From IMG/VR virus record IMGVR_UViG_3300036846_000048, positions 1 to 20,176 of that record: a DNA stretch of 20,176 nt, one strand, 5' to 3'. Origin of the DNA: a virus. Below, piece after piece: positions 5,172 to 12,191 of the stretch. The position numbers and the translations under genes are program-made. The notes beneath the pieces are model-generated. The model made no database searches. It worked only from the letters and a program-made list of their open reading frames with translations, and was not told the DNA's origin. Position 1 is the first letter of the stretch, and each line of letters begins with the position of its first letter.

Positions 5172-7972
5172 TGGCTGAAACCGAAGAACTGAGAATTGGC
5201 GTTAGCCTGGTCGACAACGCTTCGGCGCCGCTCGCGCAGCTGTCGAAGAATTTTCAAAACGTGTTTGGCAACCAAGCCAGGCAGCAAGTCGATCTATGGC
5301 GGCGATCGCAATCAGACGCTACCAAAAACATCAAGGAGATGACCGAGGCCATACTCGGCGGCGAGCGGGCGATGCTTGGCATGATCGGCAAGTGGGGCCT
5401 GCTCGGCTTTGCCGTCGGCAAGGCTGGCGAAATGCTGGTGCAATTTGCTGGGCGCCTGCAGAGCACCGCGCGACTCGCAGAAGATCTCGGCCGCTCCTTC
5501 GGCAGCGTCCATGACGCCATTCGGCAGTTTCAATCGGTTGGCGTGCCGCTCGATCGCGCCAAGCAGGCGATCGCCAGCCTCAATGACGCCGTCGTCGAGC
5601 TCGGCCGTCAGGGCTCGCAATCACGCAATCGATTGCTCGATGCTTTCGGCCCGCAAAATCAGCAGCAGGTGCTGAGATACATCGACGCGATCAGCAACGC
5701 CAAAGACGAAACTGAAAGACTGCAGCGCACCTATGAACTGCTGCATGCAGGCGAACAGGCGCGCTATGACTTTTTGCGGCGGCAGCACGTCGACGAAGCC
5801 AAAGCCCGCGCCGACGCCGCCAAATTCTATCGCGACCAGGCCGCGGCAATGGGCATCGACCCGTCTGATCTGCGCCGCGCTGCTACGCATGCGCGAGTGC
5901 GGCCATCGACGCCGGAAGAAATCACTTCCGCTAAAGAAATCGCCGAGTCGAGCAAGGAAGCGCAGCGCGCATTCAACACCGGCATGCAACAGGCGGGCGA
6001 CGCCGCCGAGCGCTTTGCCGGATCGCTGAATAAGGCGCTCGACGAGGTCGCCGACTACATCGACAAGCAGCTCGGCCGCAACAAATACGCACCAGGCAGC
6101 ACAGTAGCCGTACCCGGGCATCAACACGGCGGCATTGTCACCAGGCCGCATCTGGCGATGGTCGGCGAGGCCGGTCCCGAGGCGATCATTCCGCTGAATG
6201 CGGCTGGCGGCATGCTCGGCAACGGCATGAGCCAGGAGGAGCGCGACAAGGCGCTGAAAGAGAACACTGAGCAGCTCGCAGCGCTGAATGACAAATTTGA
6301 CTTGCTGATCGGCAGCGACGGTGGCGGCGGCGGCCTCGGCGGCCTTCATGGCGGCGGCCGCGGCGGCCGCGGGCTCGGCGGCGGCGGCGGCGGCGGTCCT
6401 GGCGGCGGCGGTCCTGGCGGCGGCGGCGGCGGAGGAGGAGGGGGCGGCGGTGGTGGCGGCGGCGGCGGCGGCGGGACGGACGCCAGCGGCACCGATCACA
6501 GCAATCCGACCACGCACACCAAGCGGCAGCTCGGCGGCTTTCAGGCCACCGGCGGCGGCGCACCAGGCGGCGGCACGTTCCCGAAGATCGCTGGCGGTGG
6601 CGCAGCTGGCGCGGCCGAGCATGAAGCGCTGGCCGGTCACCGGCGCCTCGGCGGCGGCGGCGGCGGCGGACAGACATTGTCGGGCAGCGCCTTCCTGCAG
6701 GAACAGCGAAGAAGCCGCTTTGAGGAACTCGAAAAGGATCCGGAGACCAAAAAGCTATTCGGGCAAATGCTCGCGACGGAAGCACTCGCAGGCAATCAGG
6801 CCTCGCACACCGCAACAGCAGAGGCGCTGGTCAATCGGTCGGTGATGGTCGGCAACACGCTCAAGCAAGAATTGAACAGCGGTTTCTATGGGCCGATCAA
6901 ACATGGCATCGCGCAGCAGCGTGCGCCGAGCCCGTTGACCGACAGCACCATCGCCGCGGTCAGGGGCGGCAGCAATCTTATTCAAAGCCGCACTGATCAG
7001 GGCTCGGGCAACGATCCAAATGTCGGCGGGCCCGGCCGCGTGCGTTATCCCGGCCAGAAGGGCGGCGAGGTTTTCAACTTCTGGAAAGGCCGACGCATGG
7101 GCCGAGATTGGAGTCATGCGGACACTCAACGATTTGCCGAAGAAAACGAGCGCAAGATCCGCGAAGGCGGCACCGTCAGCAGCGAAGGCGATGCCAAGCA
7201 CCATCCGCGTCGCCTGGCCGATCTGCACGGCGGCGCTGCTGGCGTCGCTGGCGATGTTGGCGTCACCAGTCTCGGCCCGAGCTATAAGTCTGGCAATCTG
7301 TCCGTCGCTGGTTCCGATCAACCGTTTCATTGGGGCAGCGGCAGCGGGAGAGCTCAAGGCATTCCTTTCGGCACTTATAACGTCGATTTTGGCGGCGTCG
7401 GCCCGCAGGGACGCAGCGGATGGGGCGGCAAGCTGCCGCCTGCGCTCGCAGGCGTGACCACCGACGCCAGCGGCAACGTCGTTCGCGGCGGCGGCTATAC
7501 GGGACAAGGCATCGAGATCCATGCCAATTCAGCCAACGATCTCGATCATCTTTACACGCTGGGCTGCTTTAGTGTTCCCGCCAACGAATGGCCCGCAGCA
7601 AAACAAGCGATCCTCAATGCGGCCAAAAACGCGCCTGGCGGCAAACTGCGATTGAACGTGCGGCCGGGAGCAAAACCAGGCGATCCGATGCGAGCATCTA
7701 TCGGACCGCCGAGCGCTCAAGCTACCGGGAAGGGCGACGCGCCGTATGAGCCGCATGCCTTGCGCTCGTCGCTCGATCGCGCCGCAGAGATGACGCACAG
7801 AGTCAAAGGCGACGCCAACGTCAACGTCAAAGTCACGGCACCGCACGGCACTGAGACGACGGCGGACTCGAGCGGCATATTCCGTCGCGCCCGGATTCAT
7901 CGCCAGCATCCGATGGCACCGGCGGCGCCTGGCGCTGGCACGGCAGCGCCTAATCAGCAGCCATTCGCATGA
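5171..7972 (+). CDS. Tail tape measure protein with glycine linker and two cell-wall domains
   Basis: I start at ATG 5171 (TGATG overlap); TTG 5168 is an alternative adding one residue. The product is 933 residues. Residues 1-345 are helical tape-measure sequence ending in the hallmark GGIV..P.LAMVGEAGPEAIIPLN (320-343), common in phage tape measures. Residues 384-435 are almost pure glycine, including 20 Gly in a row, and a second Gly-rich stretch follows to about 500. Residues 511-660 resemble a SleB-like or muramidase-type hydrolase: LFGQMLATEALAGN with Glu537, then TATAEALVNRS and a G-F-Y-G-P-I-K segment. Residues 731-815 have YkuD-type L,D-transpeptidase marks: IPFGTY, IEIH (His784) and LGCFSVP (Cys799). 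Tape measures set tail length and often carry wall-degrading domains released on injection; two different ones is unusual. Tape measure call is firm, both enzyme calls tentative. Confidence 0.85.
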   Translation: MAETEELRIGVSLVDNASAPLAQLSKNFQNVFGNQARQQVDLWRRSQSDATKNIKEMTEAILGGERAMLGMIGKWGLLGFAVGKAGEMLVQFAGRLQSTARLAEDLGRSFGSVHDAIRQFQSVGVPLDRAKQAIASLNDAVVELGRQGSQSRNRLLDAFGPQNQQQVLRYIDAISNAKDETERLQRTYELLHAGEQARYDFLRRQHVDEAKARADAAKFYRDQAAAMGIDPSDLRRAATHARVRPSTPEEITSAKEIAESSKEAQRAFNTGMQQAGDAAERFAGSLNKALDEVADYIDKQLGRNKYAPGSTVAVPGHQHGGIVTRPHLAMVGEAGPEAIIPLNAAGGMLGNGMSQEERDKALKENTEQLAALNDKFDLLIGSDGGGGGLGGLHGGGRGGRGLGGGGGGGPGGGGPGGGGGGGGGGGGGGGGGGGGTDASGTDHSNPTTHTKRQLGGFQATGGGAPGGGTFPKIAGGGAAGAAEHEALAGHRRLGGGGGGGQTLSGSAFLQEQRRSRFEELEKDPETKKLFGQMLATEALAGNQASHTATAEALVNRSVMVGNTLKQELNSGFYGPIKHGIAQQRAPSPLTDSTIAAVRGGSNLIQSRTDQGSGNDPNVGGPGRVRYPGQKGGEVFNFWKGRRMGRDWSHADTQRFAEENERKIREGGTVSSEGDAKHHPRRLADLHGGAAGVAGDVGVTSLGPSYKSGNLSVAGSDQPFHWGSGSGRAQGIPFGTYNVDFGGVGPQGRSGWGGKLPPALAGVTTDASGNVVRGGGYTGQGIEIHANSANDLDHLYTLGCFSVPANEWPAAKQAILNAAKNAPGGKLRLNVRPGAKPGDPMRASIGPPSAQATGKGDAPYEPHALRSSLDRAAEMTHRVKGDANVNVKVTAPHGTETTADSSGIFRRARIHRQHPMAPAAPGAGTAAPNQQPFA
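6321..6475 (+). repeat. GGC-type trinucleotide tract encoding poly-glycine
   Basis: Nearly every codon in this stretch is GGN, mainly GGC, interrupted by a few Leu, Arg, His and Pro codons. The last 60 nt (6416-6475) encode 20 consecutive glycines. It lies in frame within the tape measure gene, between the tape region and the enzymatic domains. Replication slippage here would change linker length by whole codons without breaking the frame. Confidence 0.9.
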
Positions 7973-9255
7973 GCGACACCTCGGTCACGCTGCCGGAAAT
8001 CGTCGTTACGCCGGACACGCCGACGGACGCAAAGCCGCAGATCAAGCGCGGCGAGTGGACGCCGACGCCTGGCGTGACGCAGCAGAACGACGGCGGCGCT
8101 ACCGGCAGCGAGACCACGGTCAGGCCAGTGGTTCCGTCCTTGAGCATGAACAAGCCCGAGGATGTCGCCACGCTGGTGGTCAACGGCATGGAGTTCGACG
8201 ATTGGGAAACCGTTTCCATTCACGCCACGCACGTCGAGCAGGCGTCTACGTTTCGGTTCACCGCCGCCGAGCGCGATTTCCCCGCGGGCGCGCTGCGCCA
8301 ATTCGGTCCCGGTGATCGCTGCCAGATCTGGCTCGGCAATTCTTTGGTGATCGATGGCTTTATCGAGCACCGTCAGATCAGCTATGACGCGCAAAATCAC
8401 GGCGTCGAGCTGCAAGGCGTGAATTTCGCTTCGCCGGTGTTGCGCTCCAGCGTCGACACCACGACCGGCAATTTCGACAACATGAATGTTCAGCAGGTTG
8501 CTGAAAAAGTCTTGTCGGCCTATGCGGGACTGGTCGGCGTCAGAGTGATTGGCGCGCTCAATCTGCTGCCGTTCGTCAAGCTACAAAACCAACCTGGCGA
8601 ACAGATCTACGATTTCATTGAGCGCATCGCGCGGCCGCGCGGAATCATCGTCGGCAATGATAGTTTCGGCAATATGCTGTTGATCGGGCCGAACGCGGCG
8701 AAAATCGATCTGCAACTGATCGAAGGTCAGAACATCAAAAAATGCCAGGCGATTTTTCACAAGTCGCATTCCTATACGGAGATCGACACCATCGGCCAGA
8801 CCGCGGCCGACGATTCGCAGTCGGGGACTGCAGCCTCGGAGCAACAAGGCCAAGCACCAGGCCCGGGCTATTTTCCAAGCAAGCTGATCGTGCAGTCGGA
8901 ACAGCCGGTTTGGGGCAAGCCCGAGCTCGTTGATCGCGCCAAGTGGGAAGCGCTGTGGCAGGCATCAGATCAGTTTCAGGTCTTTTGCACGGTGCCTTAT
9001 TGGTATTTCGCGCCAGGTCAATTGTGGTGGCCGCTCGATAACGTCTATGTCTTTTCGCCGATGGTGCCGGTCGACACCAACATGGCGATCCAATCGGTGA
9101 CGTTCTCACAAGACGACCGCGGCGGCACGCAGACCGAGATCGAGCTGCGCATGCCGTGGGGGCTCAACAGCAACGTGCCGATCGGCAAGATCGGCCCGGC
9201 GGCGCCCGCCGTGACTATTCCGCCAGGCCAGGCGCTGCCGCCGACGCCGCTCTAG
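7969..9255 (+). CDS. Baseplate hub protein (Mu gp44/gpP-like)
   Basis: The ATG overlaps the tape measure stop (ATGA) and gives 428 residues. Residues 65-300 match the Mu gp44 / T4 gp27-type hub: VATLVVNGMEFDDWETVSI, then strands with FRFTAAERDF, PGDRCQIWLGNSLVIDGFIE, the strand HGVELQGVNFASPVLRSS, and a helix 'NVQQVAEKVLSAY'. These form the trimer that links the tube to the spike. The first 60 residues (MSDTSVTLPEIVVTPDTPTD..., rich in Pro, Thr and Gly) are a low-complexity extension not needed for the fold. Met60 is an alternative start without a better ribosome binding site. The C-terminal part (to VPIGKIGPAAPAV) is beta-rich and ends in a proline-rich tail. Order differs from Mu, where the N gene precedes this one. 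Confidence 0.82.
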   Translation: MSDTSVTLPEIVVTPDTPTDAKPQIKRGEWTPTPGVTQQNDGGATGSETTVRPVVPSLSMNKPEDVATLVVNGMEFDDWETVSIHATHVEQASTFRFTAAERDFPAGALRQFGPGDRCQIWLGNSLVIDGFIEHRQISYDAQNHGVELQGVNFASPVLRSSVDTTTGNFDNMNVQQVAEKVLSAYAGLVGVRVIGALNLLPFVKLQNQPGEQIYDFIERIARPRGIIVGNDSFGNMLLIGPNAAKIDLQLIEGQNIKKCQAIFHKSHSYTEIDTIGQTAADDSQSGTAASEQQGQAPGPGYFPSKLIVQSEQPVWGKPELVDRAKWEALWQASDQFQVFCTVPYWYFAPGQLWWPLDNVYVFSPMVPVDTNMAIQSVTFSQDDRGGTQTEIELRMPWGLNSNVPIGKIGPAAPAVTIPPGQALPPTPL

Positions 9256-9265
9256 GAAAAACCAG

Positions 9266-10033
9266 ATGGCATTCGTCGACAATCCGCGCGCGCCAGCGCC
9301 GCCTGGCACCGGGCTCGTGCCGGTGCCTGCGACATTCCCGGCTGGCCTCGAGGGGACGCGCGCGCAACCGGCGCCCTGGCGCGCGGCGCTATTGCCCGCA
9401 GCGTTTCGCAATGCGCACTTTCACTGCGAGACCGGCAGCCGCCGCAATGGCCGCCGCATCGTCACCCACGAATTTCCGAAGAAGGAATTGCCCTGGTCGG
9501 AGGACATGGGGCGGCGCGCTAAAGAGTTTACGGTTCGCGCCTATTGCATCACCTACCCGACTGACCTGGGCGCTGGCGCTTTCGTCATGGGCACCGGCGG
9601 CGACGGCCTCGAGCTCTACAAGCGCGACTATCGCATCGCCCGCGATTTGCTGCTGTCGGCGCTCGAGCAGATAGGACCGGGGACGTTGCAGCTGCCGCTG
9701 CTGCCCGCCGAGAATGTCGTGGTCACGCAATATCAGCTGACCGAGGAGGAGCGGCTTGGTGGCTACTGCGTTTTCGACATTCAATTCTCTGAGTATGGCC
9801 AGGATCCAAGGATCACGGTCGCCAACGGCGCTGCGATCCTCGCCGCTGCAGCTCAGCAGGTTCAGCAGACTGCAGTGACAACGACCGACACCGTCGACGG
9901 CACCGAAAACCCGTCAGGCCCGAATGATCCCGGCAACACGTTCAGCCAGCGCTTTGGCAGTTGGTCATCGCAAGCGCAGCCCGGGGCTGGTACTGGTGGC
10001 ACCGGCGCATTCGGCGAAAGCAATCCGTTCTGA
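9266..10033 (+). CDS. DNA circularisation protein N-terminal half (Mu gpN-like)
   Basis: AGGA at 9254-9257 precedes the ATG by 8 nt, and the product has 255 residues. Residues 38-93 are the conserved N-terminal domain of the Mu gpN family: W-R-x-x-L-L-P-A-A-F-R, F-H-C-E, GRRIVTHEFPKKELPWSEDMGRRA and a F-T-V-R-A-Y strand. The family pattern is W...L..asFrg..F.v......gGRR...HE.P.rd.p..EDlGr. Homologues act in tail and baseplate assembly, and Mu gpN has also been linked to circularising infecting DNA. In Mu it is one protein of about 490 residues. Here the frame stops after a Gly/Pro/Ser-rich tail (AQPGAGTGGTGAFGESNPF), and the rest of the family's domain is in the next gene. Confidence 0.78.
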   Translation: MAFVDNPRAPAPPGTGLVPVPATFPAGLEGTRAQPAPWRAALLPAAFRNAHFHCETGSRRNGRRIVTHEFPKKELPWSEDMGRRAKEFTVRAYCITYPTDLGAGAFVMGTGGDGLELYKRDYRIARDLLLSALEQIGPGTLQLPLLPAENVVVTQYQLTEEERLGGYCVFDIQFSEYGQDPRITVANGAAILAAAAQQVQQTAVTTTDTVDGTENPSGPNDPGNTFSQRFGSWSSQAQPGAGTGGTGAFGESNPF

Positions 10034-10035
10034 AC

Positions 10036-10707
10036 ATGAACAAGGTCGCCGTCAACGAAGCGGTGCCGATCATCAATCGGCTGTGCGCCAATCTCTTGAC
10101 CTGCGTCGACAACCGCACGGGCAATCCGGCATTCGTGGCCAGGACGGCGATCGGCGAGCTGCTGGCGCAGGCGCCGCAGTTCTGCTGGTACAACAGCATC
10201 GGCCAGGCGCTGAATACTTGTTTCGGTCTGGTGCGACTTGCGGGCTGCACAATCGGGCAGATGGAAGGCGTGCGCCGCGAGCTCGCCGCCGAGGCGACAG
10301 TGTCGCTCGGTGCCACACTGATCCGCGATTTCGGAATCCAGATGGCGCTGGCACAAGAGGCCAAGATCATCGTCGCCATGACGTTCTCGAGCCGCGAAGA
10401 TGTCGACGCGCTGTTGGCCTCGATCCAGCAGCCATTCGCCGACGCCGAGGAAATTGCCGCCGACAGCTATGATCCGATGGTCTATCGCGGGCTGGTCGAG
10501 CTGCACGCGGCGATCGTCAATTATCTGGTGCAGACGGCGCGGCCGCTGCCGACGATGCTGACCTATCAATTCGCCGCGCCGCTGCCGAGCCTGGTGATTT
10601 CGCATCGGCTCTATGGCGACGCCAGCCGCTATGACGAAGTCCGCGACGAAAACAAAATCGTGCATCCCGCGTTCTGCCCGGTCATTGGCCGGGCGCTCTC
10701 AGCCTAA
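10036..10707 (+). CDS. DNA circularisation protein C-terminal half (Mu gpN-like), separate gene
   Basis: The ATG at 10036 is 2 nt after the upstream stop and in the -1 frame relative to it; no Shine-Dalgarno is visible, so coupling is likely. The 223-residue product is helical. Residues 183-214 read P-L-P-S-L-V-I-S-H-R-L-Y-G-D-A-S-R and then N-K-I-V-H-P-A-F, matching the C-terminal signature of gpN-family proteins (lPs.vlA.rlYGda.R..Ei..RN.i.HP.Fvp). Both halves together have 478 residues, close to the undivided Mu protein, with no obvious loss. I read this as gene fission rather than a recent frameshift, because the first half ends in a linker-like tail and the second has its own ATG; sequencing error or programmed frameshifting is not excluded. 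Confidence 0.72.
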   Translation: MNKVAVNEAVPIINRLCANLLTCVDNRTGNPAFVARTAIGELLAQAPQFCWYNSIGQALNTCFGLVRLAGCTIGQMEGVRRELAAEATVSLGATLIRDFGIQMALAQEAKIIVAMTFSSREDVDALLASIQQPFADAEEIAADSYDPMVYRGLVELHAAIVNYLVQTARPLPTMLTYQFAAPLPSLVISHRLYGDASRYDEVRDENKIVHPAFCPVIGRALSA

Positions 10708-10708
10708 C

Positions 10709-10713
10709 AGGAG
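10709..10713 (+). promoter_or_regulatory. Ribosome binding site fixing a TTG start
   Basis: AGGAG lies 8 nt before TTG 10722, just after the stop of the preceding gene. The good spacing makes TTG the natural start and explains why no ATG is found before the conserved N-terminus. Confidence 0.75.
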
Positions 10714-10721
10714 CTCTCGCT

Positions 10722-11657
10722 TTGCATCGCGCCACGCCGGTCTCGACTTCAATCCGCTCCTATGTCGCGGGCGGTTCGCGTTCCACCGTCAACGCCGCCG
10801 ACGACCAGCATTTCATGCAGGAGAGCGGCGCGAACATGATGGCCAACGAGTCGCGCGACAAGATCGAGAGCCCGCAGAATTTCGGCTTCACCAGCGTGGT
10901 GATGGATGCGATTCAGAAAATGGGGGGCAGCGCGATGGGCAGTGCCTCGGGCATGATGAGCCAGATCGCCGCCTCGGCCGAGACGTTCGTCAGCTTCATG
11001 GGCGGCAACCGATCGTTTCCGGTGATCGGCAACATGGACGATCGGCGCCATCGCCTGCAGGGGCTCGACCAGGGCGACTCGGGCATGTTCTCGACGCAGG
11101 GGCGAAAGCAGCAATTTCACATGTCGAGCGACGGCGGCTTTTGGTCGGCGCCGCAGGACAAGACCGTGCGCATGGCGGTGCTCAGCGAGGATTCGGAGAA
11201 AGACCAGACCAGTCAAAGCTACCAGGCGCAACAGAGCGCGCAGCTGCCTGGCGGCCGCGCGCACGCCGCAGCCTTGGCCGCGGTTGCCGCGGGCAGGATC
11301 CCCGACATCAGCGTGCCGCTGATCGATCCGATCCCCGGCGTGCCGACGCTCTATGACACCGGCGGCACCGGCAGCGCTACCTCGGGCACCAACTCGGCGG
11401 GCACCTACAACGGCATGAAGATGGGGCAGAAGTCGCTCAAGCAAAAAAATCAGGACAGCAAGCGATTCATTCACGTCACCAAAGACGAGGCCGCGCAGAG
11501 CGGCACCAACGTGCGCGGCTATCTCGATGACGGCAACGGCTATTACGAAGTGAACAAAGACAAAAACATGTATTGCGGGGCGCTCAAGGGCAAAGGGCAA
11601 TTCGCACTTGTCTCGACGCTTAAGGGCCCGGCAAAGAACACGCTGGCCAAATTATGA
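10722..11657 (+). CDS. Baseplate spike protein (Mu gp45-like)
   Basis: Starting at TTG 10722 with a well-placed Shine-Dalgarno, the protein has 311 residues. Residues 49-60 (E-S-P-Q-N-F-G-F-T-S-V-V) and 95-116 (G-N-R-S-F-P-V-I ... D-D-R-R-H-R-L-Q-G-L) match the N-terminal OB-fold region of Mu gp45-type spikes (phage baseplate assembly protein V family), followed by the strand 'GDSGMFSTQGRKQQFHMSS'. Such trimers sit below the hub and pierce the outer membrane. An Ala/Pro/Gly-rich linker (about 165-230) replaces the compact beta-helix start, and the C-terminal 70 residues, with a basic stretch and Cys285, are unfamiliar. The H-x-H iron site that tips Mu- and P2-type spikes is absent. The last four bases overlap the next gene (ATGA). 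Confidence 0.8.
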   Translation: MHRATPVSTSIRSYVAGGSRSTVNAADDQHFMQESGANMMANESRDKIESPQNFGFTSVVMDAIQKMGGSAMGSASGMMSQIAASAETFVSFMGGNRSFPVIGNMDDRRHRLQGLDQGDSGMFSTQGRKQQFHMSSDGGFWSAPQDKTVRMAVLSEDSEKDQTSQSYQAQQSAQLPGGRAHAAALAAVAAGRIPDISVPLIDPIPGVPTLYDTGGTGSATSGTNSAGTYNGMKMGQKSLKQKNQDSKRFIHVTKDEAAQSGTNVRGYLDDGNGYYEVNKDKNMYCGALKGKGQFALVSTLKGPAKNTLAKL

Positions 11658-12187
11658 TCGAGCCAAATATCACCGCGCTGGCTACGCCGGTCGACATCCG
11701 GCTGCAGCAGACAAATGCCTATCCGGCTTATTCGGTCACGCTCGACTGGACGCTGCTCGCCGACGGCACGCTCGCCGACGACCAGGCGCTGGCGACGGCG
11801 GTCGCGGTCGCGCTCGGCACCAACGCGCTCGCTGACGTCGACGACATCTTGCCGGATCCGGATTCGACCAATCGCGAAGGCTGGTGGGGAGACATGGATG
11901 CGCAGACGATCTGGAACGGCTGGCCGATCGGCACCAAGCTGTGGCTGCTGCGGCGAAGCGCCATTCGCCCTGCGGAATCGAAATTCGGCGCGACGCAAAC
12001 CTGGGTTAATCAGTACATCGTCAACGCCATCCAGCCGTTCATCGATGCCAGAATCGCAACGCAGTTTCAGATCGTTTCGGTGCGTGTCGACAAGCAGCGC
12101 ATTGATGCGCTGATCCGCATGTATCGCGGCCCACGGACAGCGGTGCAATTACAGTTTCAAGCGCTCTGGCAAGAGATCAGGCAATAA
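11654..12187 (+). CDS. Baseplate wedge/sheath initiator protein (Mu gp46-like)
   Basis: The ATG overlaps the spike gene stop (ATGA), and the product has 177 residues. The central phrase 'S-T-N-R-E-G-W-W-G-D' (71-80) followed by P-I-G-T-K-L-W-L-L-R-R (91-101) is the signature of Mu gp46 / GPW_gp25-related baseplate proteins ('..GWWgD.....GSrLWLL.r.k'). After it come helices in 'WVNQYIVNAIQPFIDARI' and strands in FQIVSVRV and TAVQLQFQALW, the usual C-terminal layout. These proteins connect the wedge to the first sheath ring. The neighbouring gp45-like and gp47-like genes confirm the order. Confidence 0.83.
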   Translation: MIEPNITALATPVDIRLQQTNAYPAYSVTLDWTLLADGTLADDQALATAVAVALGTNALADVDDILPDPDSTNREGWWGDMDAQTIWNGWPIGTKLWLLRRSAIRPAESKFGATQTWVNQYIVNAIQPFIDARIATQFQIVSVRVDKQRIDALIRMYRGPRTAVQLQFQALWQEIRQ

Positions 12188-12191
12188 GCAA

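Noticed and set aside
5621-6640. 339-codon antisense open frame with Ala-rich sequence
   Set aside because: It is the mirror of the GC-rich tape measure gene; its alanine run is the reverse complement of the poly-glycine tract, and it shows no domain or ribosome binding site.
10749-11600. 283-codon antisense open frame opposite the spike gene
   Set aside because: His/Arg/Val-rich shadow composition; the + strand gene carries the clear gp45-like signature.
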